Shown piece by piece: positions 17,186 through 26,288 of a stretch of DNA of 64,000 nt (its first letter is position 1; the number at the start of each line of letters is the position of its first letter). Origin of the DNA: Hominenteromicrobium mulieris. GTDB lineage: Bacteria; Bacillota; Clostridia; Oscillospirales; Acutalibacteraceae. Position numbers and translations under genes: made by a program. The stretch spans positions 100,191 through 164,190 of the forward strand of contig JAJJOY010000005.1 of assembly GCA_021029595.1 (NCBI GenBank), in the 5' to 3' direction. The notes under the pieces were generated by a model. That model did no database searches and had not been told where the DNA came from. It saw nothing but the letters and a program-made list of their open reading frames with translations.

Positions 17186-17872
17186 ATGTTAAAACGAAAA
17201 ATAGAAAAGCGTTTGACTGAATGGAAAAACACACCGAGACACTAACCATTGATCATTAAAGGATGCAGACAGTGCGGAAAAACCTTTTCCGTGCTGGAGT
17301 TTGCTAAGAAAAATTATAAGCATGTGGTCTATCTGAATTTCTTCGAGAATCCGGACTATGCTTCCGTTTTTGCGGGGTCTCTGGACATTGACAACATCGT
17401 CATGCTGCTTTCTGCGCTGCTTGGGAAAGAGGCAGATTTTGAGACCGGAGAGACCGTTCTGGTGTTGGACGAGATACAGGATTGCCCCGAGGCCCGAACC
17501 GCATTGAAATTCTTTCGGATCGACAGTCGGTACGATGTGATCGGCACCGGCTCTCTGCTCGGCGTAAAAGGCTATGGTAAGGAGCCGAAATCAGTTCCCG
17601 TAGGTTCGGAAACCGTAATTGATATGTATCCGCTAGATTTTGAGGAATTCCTGTGGGCAAACGGGATCTCCGAGCCGGTCATTAATATGTTGCAAAAAGC
17701 ATTGGATACGGAAACGCCGGTGCCGGACGCATTACACAGCCGCATGAAGCAGCTCCTGCTGCAATATGCCGTCGTCGGTGGAATGCCGGATGCGGTACAG
17801 ACTTTTGTGGACAGCAAGCAGATGAACGAAGTGCTGCGTATCCAGCGTGACATCGTGCGTTCTTATGATTAG
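17186..17872 (+). pseudogene. DUF4143-type AAA ATPase, nonsense codon and 3' truncation
   Basis: ATG 17186 after GGAGGG begins 'MLKRKIEKRLTEWKNTPRH', then TAA at 17243-17245 interrupts, and the same frame continues 'LIIKGCRQCGKTFSVLEFA' (Walker A GCRQCGKT), 'VLVLDEIQDCPEARTALKFF' (Walker B) and 'LDFEEFLWANG', typical of the AAA_14/DUF4143 family. The product would reinitiate at TTG 17249 without a ribosome site. The protein stops after 'QRDIVRSYD', about half the family length; the C-terminal DUF4143 is absent. The 3' break coincides with the left end of the large ICE, so insertion is the simplest cause. Confidence 0.8.
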
Positions 17873-17916
17873 CGCCTATTAGGAAAACACACTGTCAAAG
17901 GGGTTTGTAGCGGGGG

Positions 17917-19599
17917 TTAGCCCGCTACTGCGGTATCTTCCGTAGTGTTAATTTCAATGTACTCTGCAATCTTGTGGAGCTCGTCAGCAAATTTGAATTT
18001 CACGCTGATATTGCCGTTTTCATAGACCTTGATATAGTCCACAAGCTCAACCAAGATTTCCCGATTGAGGGCCTCAATGTTTTGATACTTCATAAAGGCT
18101 ACCAGTGCGGGATGCTCGTTGTCTACATCGTTTGCCAGTTCTGCGCGTTCAGCGTTCAGCCGGGTAAGCACTGCGGAAATATCAGAAGTCTGCCGTTCAT
18201 AGTCGGCTTTCATATCCCGGTATTCCTGCTGGGTGATTTCACCATCTTTCCAGTCCTGATAAAGAGATTGCTTGTAGCGTGTTATCTTTGTCAGTTCCCG
18301 CTCTTTTGCAGCTATCAGATCGTCCAGTCGGTAAGACTGGCTTTTTTTGATTGGAGCGGAATTGATCTGCGTGACGATTTCCGAGTAGGAAACAGCCAAA
18401 TGTACCTGATGCTGTACAGCGAACAAAACAGCAGCCTCCAGCCGTTCATGCTTGATTGAGTGCATGGTGCAGGCTGTCCGGGAACGGTTCTTGTAGGTTG
18501 AGCAAGAATAATATACATTGTTGTTCTTGCCAACGCATCGGGTAATGGCCCGCCCGCAATCGGCACATTTCAGAAAGCCGCTGAATAAATGTACCTCACG
18601 GCCTTTCGGGGAAGTACGGGTATCACGCTGTAAGAGAGCCTGTACCTTGTCGAAAGTTTCATAGTCGATAATGGCCTCATGCGTTCCAGCCACTTCCACC
18701 CATTCCTCGCGGGGAACAGCTTCAATCTGGTGTACCTTGTAGCTTTTCACCCGGCTCCGGCCTTGGGCTAAATCCCCGGTGTAGGTCGGATTGGTAAGAA
18801 TGGAGTGGATCATGCGGGCTCCCCACATAGGATCGTCATACCCTCTTGTCGAAACAGGCAAGCCCTTTTGTACCTTGTAAGCCGAGGGGCTCGGTACGCC
18901 GTGTTCGTTCAGGTACAATGCGATAGCACGTTTTGATGACCCTTGAATAAGCATTGTGAAAATGAGTTTGACATTTTCAGCAGCATCGGGATCAACAATC
19001 AGCCTGTGCTTGTCCTTTTGGTGCTTTACATAGCCGTAAGGAGCAAATGCTCCGATATACTGGCCGTTGCGCCGTTTGTAATCAAATACCTGCCGGATCT
19101 TTTTGGAAGTCTGATAGCAGTAATTATCGTTCATCACGTTTGTAATGGGAACGATGATATTTGAAACGCTGTCGGGGTTCTTGTAGCTGTCCACATTCTC
19201 AGCAAGGCTGATAAAGCGAACACCCATTTGAACAAACAGGTTATCGATCAAACTTCCGGCATCGCTATAATTTCGTGCGAAGCGGGACAGGTCTTTTACT
19301 ATAACGCAGTTGATTTTACCACTCATGACATCCGCCAAGAGCCGTTGAAAATCTTCACGGTTGGCGTCCGTTCCAGTATGACCATCATCCACATATTCCG
19401 TGATGCTTTCAAACTCGTCAATGTTGCGTCGGTAAAAATCGTTCAGTAGGTCACGCTGGTTCTTTACGCTGTTGCTATCGTCTTTTCCTTTTTTCAAATC
19501 TTCCTTTGAAAGCCGGATATAGATGCCCAGCCGCCAGCGGCTGATTGTGTAAGAGGGAGAGAAACTCTGCTGATACCCTCTGTTTTTTGCTCGTGCCAT
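17917..19599 (-). CDS. Large serine recombinase of the outer ICE
   Basis: 560 residues, GGAGG before ATG 19599. Resolvase domain with catalytic Ser in 'GIYIRLSKED', 'VKDLSRFARNYSDAG' and the recombinase domain 'APYGYVKHQKDKHRLIVD', zinc ribbon 'CADCGRAITRCVG' with later CSTYKN and CTMH, then a coiled coil and C-terminal tail. TnpX-like enzymes of this kind cut and rejoin element ends through a two-base overlap. Its place 45 bases from the broken ATPase gene fits the integrase at an element end. It is the most intact integration gene of the outer ICE. Confidence 0.9.
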   Translation of the reverse strand: MARAKNRGYQQSFSPSYTISRWRLGIYIRLSKEDLKKGKDDSNSVKNQRDLLNDFYRRNIDEFESITEYVDDGHTGTDANREDFQRLLADVMSGKINCVIVKDLSRFARNYSDAGSLIDNLFVQMGVRFISLAENVDSYKNPDSVSNIIVPITNVMNDNYCYQTSKKIRQVFDYKRRNGQYIGAFAPYGYVKHQKDKHRLIVDPDAAENVKLIFTMLIQGSSKRAIALYLNEHGVPSPSAYKVQKGLPVSTRGYDDPMWGARMIHSILTNPTYTGDLAQGRSRVKSYKVHQIEAVPREEWVEVAGTHEAIIDYETFDKVQALLQRDTRTSPKGREVHLFSGFLKCADCGRAITRCVGKNNNVYYSCSTYKNRSRTACTMHSIKHERLEAAVLFAVQHQVHLAVSYSEIVTQINSAPIKKSQSYRLDDLIAAKERELTKITRYKQSLYQDWKDGEITQQEYRDMKADYERQTSDISAVLTRLNAERAELANDVDNEHPALVAFMKYQNIEALNREILVELVDYIKVYENGNISVKFKFADELHKIAEYIEINTTEDTAVAG

Positions 19600-19670
19600 T
19601 GTTCCTCCTTCCCTATCACATTACACTTATATTATAACTCTGTCCGAGGAGGACAACAAGGATGCCTCCG

Positions 19671-19693
19671 CTTCGGGACACTTTGTCTCGAAG
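19671..19693. repeat. 23-bp palindrome, copy 1
   Basis: CTTCGGGACA-CTT-TGTCTCGAAG, one G:T pair off perfect symmetry. Between the DUF6870-like gene and the recombinase. Confidence 0.85.
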
Positions 19694-19717
19694 AAGCAAA
19701 ACGAGCTGTAACCGAAG

Positions 19718-19984
19718 TTACAGCCCGCTTCTTTGCCGCAGCAGGAAATCCGTCAGCTTATCTTGGAGAGATGGCCCGCTTTCAGCAAATTCAATTTTCA
19801 CGCCAACACCACCGATGCAAAAGCAGTATGGATTTTTGACAGTCTGCAAAAATCGAGTGATGCGCTCCTTTCGGGAAAGCGCATTGTCAAAGGTCATACC
19901 GCTCACATCAGGCAGGGACTCGGCAGCCACCGCGCCAATGTCAACGCTTCTCATTTGTTCAAGTTCCTGTGTAGTTAATTTCAC
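19718..19984 (-). CDS. DUF6870-like small protein
   Basis: The start is a GTG at 19984, seven bases after GGAGG; the product is 88 residues: 'VKLTTQELEQMRSVDIGAV', then 'RKERITRFLQTVKNPYCFC' and 'VGVKIEFAESGPSLQDKL'. This matches small proteins found beside ICE recombinases (DUF6870, named from memory). It lies between two copies of the 23-bp palindrome, 118 bases upstream of the recombinase gene. A role in excision control is possible but not shown by sequence. Confidence 0.7.
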   Translation of the reverse strand: MKLTTQELEQMRSVDIGAVAAESLPDVSGMTFDNALSRKERITRFLQTVKNPYCFCIGGVGVKIEFAESGPSLQDKLTDFLLRQRSGL

Positions 19985-20084
19985 GGTAAACCTCCTTCGC
20001 AGATTGATAGAACGCCTCTCGCTGTTTGCTGGGGAAACGCAACAGGCCAGCACCACCGGGATGCTGGCCTATTGCCTTACTCCA

Positions 20085-20107
20085 CCTTGGGACACTTTGT
20101 CTCGAGG
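20085..20107. repeat. 23-bp palindrome, copy 2
   Basis: CCTTGGGACA-CTT-TGTCTCGAGG; the outer C:G change in both arms is compensatory, and two positions pair as G:T. Upstream of the DUF6870-like gene. Confidence 0.8.
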
Positions 20108-20130
20108 TTTATTATAGTTTTTGAATATTA

Positions 20131-20195
20131 GAGAGCGCCGCACATATTTACTTGACCTGTCCAAAGACAATCTTTATTTTCTGTGCGGCGCTCTC
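20131..20195. repeat. Perfect 14-bp inverted repeat with a 37-base loop
   Basis: Arms GAGAGCGCCGCACA and TGTGCGGCGCTCTC. It lies in a 350-base stretch (20108-20453) without a firmly supported gene. It could be a regulatory hairpin or the ends of a very small inserted unit; no transposase is near. Confidence 0.6.
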
Positions 20196-20254
20196 AACGC
20201 AAGTAAAGCGACAAGCCCGGAGGAACAGGCAGCCAGTCTGTTCAGCGCCGGATC

Positions 20255-20386
20255 ATGGCCTTGGGCTGGCTGGGCCCATTTACAGTGCTGATGTTGTTCG
20301 CTCAATCTCTTTGGGAAGATGTCAACGCGCACCCACCGTCTGGCTCCCCGTACTTACTCAGGGTTGCCGTTATTCCCTTGCGTTAG
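20255..20386 (+). CDS. Possible 43-residue membrane peptide
   Basis: ATG 20255 to TAG 20386 encodes 'MALGWLGPFTVLMLFAQSLW' and a Pro-rich tail. It has one hydrophobic segment but no good ribosome site, and overlaps other short open frames on the same strand. It is listed because it is the only plausible gene in 20108-20453; family unknown. Confidence 0.25.
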   Translation: MALGWLGPFTVLMLFAQSLWEDVNAHPPSGSPYLLRVAVIPLR

Positions 20387-20453
20387 GAAGAAAACCTCCT
20401 CTCATAAACCGAGACATTTTTTCATCAATTCCAAGTGGGTTAAGATGAAAAAA

Positions 20454-20864
20454 TCAAAAAGTTTTTTTCATGCGTTCAAGGCCACGCTTGATCGACTGGC
20501 GAATAGACTCCTCATGTACGCCCTCGGCCTTGGCAATTTCTTTAATCGACTTGCCAAGAATAATATGTGCGTCAATTCTGCGGCCCTGGATCTCCGGCAG
20601 AGAATTGAGAGCGTTCCACAGACGAAGAAAGGTTTCCATCCGTTCAAGGAGCTCCTGCGGGGTCGGCTCATGCAGGCAAGCGGAATACTCAATCCCGTCA
20701 TCGCAGTCCAAAGAATACTGCGCCTTGTGCCGGGAGAGCCGCCGCTGGTAGGCCATCTCATAGCGGGCATCGGCCTTGAATACTTCGGCCACCTCGTCAG
20801 AAACTTCGATAAGCTGATCCTGCGTGTACCAATAATAAAAATCTTTCAAATTGATAGTAGTCAT
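20454..20864 (-). CDS. Small sigma-70-like regulator of the outer ICE
   Basis: Start at ATG 20864, after GGAGG; 136 residues. 'MTTINLKDFYYWYTQDQLIE', 'YQRRLSRHKAQYSLDCDDG' and a C-terminal helix-turn-helix ('GKSIKEIAKAEGVHEESIRQ', 'SIKRGLERMKK') identify the sigma-like regulators typical of these ICEs. It resembles the protein at 16214. A palindrome copy sits about 75 bases upstream of the start. It probably controls recombination or cargo genes downstream. Confidence 0.8.
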   Translation of the reverse strand: MTTINLKDFYYWYTQDQLIEVSDEVAEVFKADARYEMAYQRRLSRHKAQYSLDCDDGIEYSACLHEPTPQELLERMETFLRLWNALNSLPEIQGRRIDAHIILGKSIKEIAKAEGVHEESIRQSIKRGLERMKKTF

Positions 20865-20939
20865 CGTAAAATCCTCCATTTCAGTTTGTTCGGGGTTGGT
20901 CGGAAACGAAATGGAGCAACGGCGGAGAACGGCACCGCA

Positions 20940-20962
20940 CCTCGGGACACTTTGTCTCGAAG
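20940..20962. repeat. 23-bp palindrome, copy 3
   Basis: CCTCGGGACA-CTT-TGTCTCGAAG, upstream of the sigma-like gene. Confidence 0.8.
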
Positions 20963-21128
20963 TCTGGAAAGCAAAATGCGCCTGTGCGACACAAGGCCGC
21001 ACAAGCGCACGAAAAAGTATTATCGGTTATGTACTGTTTAATTTCATGTTCAAAACCGGACTGCTCCGACGGAGGGGCTACGCTTTTTTTAATTGGTGCA
21101 GATCATGGATACTGCGAAATAAAAAGAA

Positions 21129-21231
21129 GGACACGGAAAAATAACCTCCAATCGGCTACCGTGTCCCTGCAAGTCGTCATAGGTCTGCAAGCGCAAAGAA
21201 ACGGCGGCTCTGATTTCTCAAAACCGCCGTT
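21129..21231. terminator. Two hairpins between ABC cargo and sigma gene
   Basis: Arms GGACACGG/CCGTGTCC (21129-21166) and AACGGCGG/CCGCCGTT (21200-21231). They lie downstream of the ABC cargo on the minus strand and probably end its transcription. Nothing else is seen in 20963-21346. Confidence 0.5.
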
Positions 21232-21346
21232 AGGATAATAACTTAAAATAGGCGCGCAAAATCACCTGCCTCAGCCAGCGGTTTTTTTCTTTCCCCGTAG
21301 TCGGGGCAGGTTCATGCGCTATGCAATTATTCTTCTTTAGCTTCTA

Positions 21347-23056
21347 TCAAGCCGATATTTTTTGCTCTGCGTTCCACATAGCAGCATATTTTCCGCCTTT
21401 CGCAAGCAATTCCTCATGGGTTCCAGATTCAGCAATCCTGCCATCACCCATTACAAGGATTTGATCAGCGTTTTTGACAATGGAAAGGGTATGAGCAATC
21501 ATTACCACTGTCTTTTTTTCTTTTAGCAGATTGGCGATGGCCTGCTTTACGGCAAGCTCATTTTCAATGTCAAGAGATGCTGTTGCTTCATCCAAAAGCA
21601 GGATGGGGCTATTTTTCAGGATGGCGCGGGCTATTGAAATTCGCTGACGCTCACCGCCAGAGAGAAGATTTCCATTCTCGCCAGTCGGCGTATCGTATCC
21701 CTTTTCCATCTTACGGATGAAGCTGTCACAGTTAGCCTCCCGGCAGGCAGCCTCGATTTCCGTGTCCGTAGCATTAGGACGAGCGTGTCGGATATTATCC
21801 CGGATGGTATCGTCAAAAAGAAATATGTCCTGGTCTACCATAGAAACTTGCTCCAGTACACGCTCTGCGGCAACATGGTTAATGGGTTTACCGCCAATAG
21901 AAATCGTCCCGCCCGTTGCTTCATAATATTTTGCAATCAGGTTCAAAATAGTAGATTTTCCGGAGCCAGAGTCTCCGACAATGGCCGTGAGCTTTTGATC
22001 TGGCACCGTAAAGGTGGCGTGTTTTAGTACCGGTTCACCGGGAACATATGCAAAATCTACATTGTCAAATGTGATTTCATGGGTAGCTGTGTGAAGCGGC
22101 TCCATGCTGCCAGTTTCCTCCGGCTCATTCATTACACTCAAGATTTTGTTTTTCGAGATCATCAGGTTCTTATAACTGGTAAGGTCTACAAAAATCGAGT
22201 TAGCCAGCTTTGCACAGAACAGGGGCAGCATACAAATCAAAAGGTAGTCCACCGTGTTCAGTGTCCCTGCGACCCAGGGTGCATAGGCCAGCAAGATAAC
22301 CAGCGGGCAGGACAGCCAACTCAAAATACCAAAGGCCGCACCAATAGGAAGCACTTTTGATTCGTACACAAAGCTGATCCGGGAAAACTCCCGCATGGCG
22401 TTGATAACAGTTTTGTTCTTCATACCGCCTACACCATAAGCTCGGAAAGTCTGAATACCAGAAACATACTCAACAATGCTGCTGACGTTCTCCGCACAAA
22501 TATCGTTCTTTTCTTTTCCATATTTCCGTACCATGCGGAAAGAAAGCCATAGACCGGGGATTAAAAGAAGATCGGCTATCAGCAGGATAATTCCTGTCGG
22601 AACATAGAGCGTCATAACAAAGACAATCAACATCAATGACAGGGCAAAATTCTTTGCAAAATCTCCGACTTTATGGGTCAGGATTTTTTCGTAGTTGTTT
22701 ACGTCGCTTGTAATGGTGTTGATATAATCTCCGGTCTGCCCCTGCGTAAAGCGGGACAGTGGGATGCGTTTCAAATGGTCACCCATAAAAAGCCGAATAT
22801 TCTTACTGACCTCCGCACCGCCAATCTGCGCTTTGGTATAACCGTAGCTGTAAATCAGGATACGGAGAAGAAAAACCACTGCAATAATACCGGTCAGAGC
22901 CAGAACGCGGTTCATGTCAAATTGACCCGACCACAAAAACTGCATAACAGAGTAAAGCAGCATAAACAGGCTGCCGGAGAGAAGCCCTTCCAGAACAGTC
23001 CCACCAACGCCAATATAAAAATTACGGTTCTTTTTCAATACATCATGCTCACTCAT
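21347..23056 (-). CDS. ABC exporter, fused membrane and ATPase domains (subunit B)
   Basis: Start chosen at ATG 23056, with GGAGG in the end of the previous gene and an 8-base overlap; 569 residues. Six membrane helices in the first 300 residues, then Walker A 'VGDSGSGKST', Q-loop, signature 'LLSGGERQR', Walker B 'SPILLLDEATASLD' and switch 'MIAHTLS'. It pairs with the gene at 23049-24812 as a heterodimer; coupling is tight. The cassette also contains ECF components and an AraC regulator. Such pairs are often efflux pumps for drugs, lipids or peptides; substrate unknown. Confidence 0.85.
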   Translation of the reverse strand: MSEHDVLKKNRNFYIGVGGTVLEGLLSGSLFMLLYSVMQFLWSGQFDMNRVLALTGIIAVVFLLRILIYSYGYTKAQIGGAEVSKNIRLFMGDHLKRIPLSRFTQGQTGDYINTITSDVNNYEKILTHKVGDFAKNFALSLMLIVFVMTLYVPTGIILLIADLLLIPGLWLSFRMVRKYGKEKNDICAENVSSIVEYVSGIQTFRAYGVGGMKNKTVINAMREFSRISFVYESKVLPIGAAFGILSWLSCPLVILLAYAPWVAGTLNTVDYLLICMLPLFCAKLANSIFVDLTSYKNLMISKNKILSVMNEPEETGSMEPLHTATHEITFDNVDFAYVPGEPVLKHATFTVPDQKLTAIVGDSGSGKSTILNLIAKYYEATGGTISIGGKPINHVAAERVLEQVSMVDQDIFLFDDTIRDNIRHARPNATDTEIEAACREANCDSFIRKMEKGYDTPTGENGNLLSGGERQRISIARAILKNSPILLLDEATASLDIENELAVKQAIANLLKEKKTVVMIAHTLSIVKNADQILVMGDGRIAESGTHEELLAKGGKYAAMWNAEQKISA

Positions 23057-24812
23057 GCTGCTCGCCTCCCTCCAACTGATAAGTAATATTCCGGGCTGTT
23101 TCGTAGTCCTCCCACGCCTTCCGATAGTAAGCATTGTTCTTTCGGACTTCCTCATGGGTTCCGACACAGGTAATTGTGTGATTTTCAACCACTGCTACAC
23201 GCTCGCACATCTTCAACGCGCTCAAACGATGGGCTACCACAATGACAGTCTTTCCCTTACAGAGATTTTGAATGGCTTTGTCAATCTCCATCTGATTTTC
23301 CGGGTCAGAGGCACTTGTGGCCTCGTCCAAAATCAAGATAGGTGCATTTTTCAGAATTGCGCGGGCAATCGCAATCCGCTGTTTTTCACCGCCGGAGAAG
23401 CGGGAGCCGAAACTGCCCACTTTTGTGTCATATCCATCCGGCAGGGACATGATAAAGTCATCAATCTGTGCCTCTTTTGCGGCAGCCCGCACTTCTTCCA
23501 GAGTAGCGTTACTACCCATACGGATATTTTCCAGCACGCTGTCACGGGTGAGGAAGGTCTTTTGAAATACGATAGCTATATTTTTCAGAATGGTATCGTA
23601 GTCAAGCTCCTTGACATTTTTGCCGCCAATCAGCACTTCTCCTTCCTGCACATCGTAGAACCGGGAAATCAGTTCAATCACAGTGCTTTTACCGGCACCA
23701 GATCGGCCCACAAGAGCCATGCGCTCACCATCATTGATTTTGAGGTTGACACCATGCAGTACATCGGTTTTGCCGTCATAGGAAAATCGGACATTGCGAA
23801 GTTCAATATCGTGATTTTGGGGAAAGTCCGTTCCACCCTCATAAATCGGAATATCCAGGATTTCTTTGGTCTTGGTAACAGCGTTCAGTACATTAGCAAA
23901 ATTAGTCCCCAGTTCTTGCAGGGGGCGGATTTCCGTCAGATACATGGAACCTACATAGACGAACAGCAAAAATGCGCTGGCCGCCAGTGAGCCTTTGAGG
24001 AAAAACATTCCGCCGATTGGAACCATCAGCAACATCCCACATTCGATGATAACAACAAAGGCCGCATAAGGTGGCCCCATGCGCCGGGAAGTTTCATTCC
24101 ACATGGCGTTTTCTTCCTGGATAGCGTCTGAAAACTTTTGAAACGATTTGCTCCCCATGTTATAGGCTTTAATCAATTTCATTCCGCCGATATATTCGAT
24201 CATAACAGAATTTAGTGTGGTAATGGATTGGTTGGCCCGTTCCATCAAATCATCGGTATTGCGGAACATCATCCCCATTACAACAACAGCAAGGATCAGC
24301 GGAACCAGGGAAATCAATGCCAGAGGAATATTGACGGTCATCAGGTAAATAAAGATGACTACCGGCCCAACCAGATAGCACACAAGGTCAGGAAGGTTAT
24401 GGGCCAGGAACAACTCCAGCTTTTCAATATCTTCATTCAGAACCGTTTTTATATCCCCGGTGCGCCGTTCATTCAAGGCCCCCAAAGGCGCTCTGGCCAT
24501 GTGTTCCGCAACCATGCAGCGCACTTTGAACAGTGCGCCGTATGCGCCTTTATGGGCTGCCACGCCGGAACAGCCGAATAATGCAAAACGCAGGGTAACA
24601 GCGGCGGCAATCATTGCCACAGTCTGTACCACAAGTTCTTTTGTGCAGGCATTGTTAAATGTGGCATCCATCAGCCTGTAAATCCCAATATACGGAACAA
24701 TAATACAAAGCCCACTGCACATGGACAGCAGGATTGCCAGGAACAGCCAGATTTTCTGGCCTCCGGCCCAATGGAGCAGCAGTGCTACTCTGTTTTCTTT
24801 TTTCTGCTTCAT
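23049..24812 (-). CDS. ABC exporter, fused membrane and ATPase domains (subunit A)
   Basis: 587 residues, AGGAGAGG before ATG 24812. An N-terminal six-helix domain ('KIWLFLAILLSMCSGLCIIV' first) is followed by a complete ATPase: 'LVGRSGAGKST', 'RFSGGEKQRIAIARA', 'APILILDEATSASDPEN', 'VVAHRLSAL'. The Asp-to-Ser/Asp variation after Walker B ('SASDPEN') is common in heterodimeric exporters. It overlaps its partner by 8 bases and lies 3 bases after the ECF ATPase gene, so all five genes form one operon. Confidence 0.85.
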   Translation of the reverse strand: MKQKKENRVALLLHWAGGQKIWLFLAILLSMCSGLCIIVPYIGIYRLMDATFNNACTKELVVQTVAMIAAAVTLRFALFGCSGVAAHKGAYGALFKVRCMVAEHMARAPLGALNERRTGDIKTVLNEDIEKLELFLAHNLPDLVCYLVGPVVIFIYLMTVNIPLALISLVPLILAVVVMGMMFRNTDDLMERANQSITTLNSVMIEYIGGMKLIKAYNMGSKSFQKFSDAIQEENAMWNETSRRMGPPYAAFVVIIECGMLLMVPIGGMFFLKGSLAASAFLLFVYVGSMYLTEIRPLQELGTNFANVLNAVTKTKEILDIPIYEGGTDFPQNHDIELRNVRFSYDGKTDVLHGVNLKINDGERMALVGRSGAGKSTVIELISRFYDVQEGEVLIGGKNVKELDYDTILKNIAIVFQKTFLTRDSVLENIRMGSNATLEEVRAAAKEAQIDDFIMSLPDGYDTKVGSFGSRFSGGEKQRIAIARAILKNAPILILDEATSASDPENQMEIDKAIQNLCKGKTVIVVAHRLSALKMCERVAVVENHTITCVGTHEEVRKNNAYYRKAWEDYETARNITYQLEGGEQHE

Positions 24813-24815
24813 AGA

Positions 24816-26288
24816 CTACCTCTCCTTTCCATCTGAAACAGAGAACAGCTCTCTCAATTTCGGGAGGGCATCCATTGTAACTGGTACATCATCGGGCATT
24901 TCTCCCTCGTCAAAATGCAGGACACGTGAGCAGGTACGGCAGACAAATTCAAAATCGTGGGTGACAATGAAAATGACTTTTCCCATATTGGATAATCGCC
25001 GGATCAATCCTGCAACCTGCGTCATACTGTCAAAGTCAAGGCCGCTGGTCGGTTCATCAAATACAAGCAAGTCTTTCCCACAAATCATGCTGACAGCTAC
25101 AGCTACTCGTTGCTTTTGACCGCCGGAAAGCGTGTTTGGATGTTGTTCTCGATATGGGGAAAGTCCCAGTTCTTCCAAAGTTGCATTTACCAGCGTTTGG
25201 TCTGGATTTCGGATGCCAAAGGAACATTCTGCTTCTACGCTGTCAGCGAAAAGCTCATAATTCACATCCTGCATGACCATATAAGAGCGTTGCAGCCTTT
25301 CCTTACGCTCAATCGGCTTGCTTTCCCACAAAAATTGTCCATCGCAGTCTTTGTGAAGCCCACAGAGAGCGCGAGAAAATGTAGTCTTTCCGGCTCCATT
25401 GTGGCCGACCACGCCAATCACTTCACCCTTTCCTGCGGATAAGCCAATATCATGCAAAATGGTTCGCTTCTTGTAACGGAGCGTCACATTCCGTAGCTCT
25501 AATACCGGGATAGGGGCAATCGAGTGGGGTTTAGGTGGGAACACCGCCCGAAGATCAACTGCCCGCAGGCCCATGCGTTCACGCTCCTGTTCCGACAGCT
25601 GTCGAAATTCTTCCGGGGTATAAATCCCTTTGATTTCTCCTTTTTCCAGATAAACAATTCGGTCGGCCAGTTCCATCAGGTAGTACAGCCGGTGTTCTGC
25701 TATCAAAACCGTTTTGCCCTGCTTTTTTATCAGCCGCAAATGCTCTCTCAACTCCTGAATGGAAGTCATATCCAAATTGGAGGACGGTTCATCCAGCAAA
25801 TAAATCTGTGGGTTCATGGCATAAACAGAAGCGAAGGCGATTTTCTGCTTTTCACCGCCGGACAACTCAAAAATATTCCGGTTCCGCAGCTTTTGAATAC
25901 GCAGATCGTCGGCTGTCTGTTCCACTCGCTCTATCAGCTCTTGTGGAGGACGAGCCTCGTTCTCAATTCCAAAGGCAATCTCGCTGTCTGTATCAACATT
26001 GAAAAACTGCGTCCGTGGATTTTGGAAAACGGAGCCAACCTTAGCGGCAATCTGATACATAGGGATATTGCTGATTTCCTGACCATCTACCAGCACACGG
26101 CCATGAAGCTCTCCCTGATAAAACTGAGGTATCAGTCCATTCACCAGCCTTGTAATCGTTGTTTTTCCGCACCCGCTGCGGCCACAGAACAGGACGCATT
26201 CTCCGTCCGAAATTTTCAAATTGATGTCATGCAGCCCACCATGTTCCTGCCCCGTATAGGAAAACGATACATTTTCAAACTCAATCAA
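24816..26288 (-). CDS. Tandem-ATPase subunit of an ECF transporter
   Basis: TTG at 26288 is the best start: it overlaps the EcfT stop and stands 7 bases after GGGGAGG; an ATG at 26312 lacks a site. The 490-residue protein carries two complete CbiO-type ATPases: 'FCGRSGCGKTT..LSGGEKQK..LLDEPSSNLD' and 'VVGHNGAGKTT..LSGGQKQR..VFDEPTSGLD'. It thus fuses the roles of EcfA1 and EcfA2. With the EcfT and S-component genes next to it, it would energise uptake of a small molecule. Confidence 0.85.
   Translation of the reverse strand: MIEFENVSFSYTGQEHGGLHDINLKISDGECVLFCGRSGCGKTTITRLVNGLIPQFYQGELHGRVLVDGQEISNIPMYQIAAKVGSVFQNPRTQFFNVDTDSEIAFGIENEARPPQELIERVEQTADDLRIQKLRNRNIFELSGGEKQKIAFASVYAMNPQIYLLDEPSSNLDMTSIQELREHLRLIKKQGKTVLIAEHRLYYLMELADRIVYLEKGEIKGIYTPEEFRQLSEQERERMGLRAVDLRAVFPPKPHSIAPIPVLELRNVTLRYKKRTILHDIGLSAGKGEVIGVVGHNGAGKTTFSRALCGLHKDCDGQFLWESKPIERKERLQRSYMVMQDVNYELFADSVEAECSFGIRNPDQTLVNATLEELGLSPYREQHPNTLSGGQKQRVAVAVSMICGKDLLVFDEPTSGLDFDSMTQVAGLIRRLSNMGKVIFIVTHDFEFVCRTCSRVLHFDEGEMPDDVPVTMDALPKLRELFSVSDGKER

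Noticed and set aside
23055..23990. Long plus-strand frame opposite the ABC exporter
   Set aside because: The minus strand carries all ATPase motifs; the plus frame has none and no start signal.
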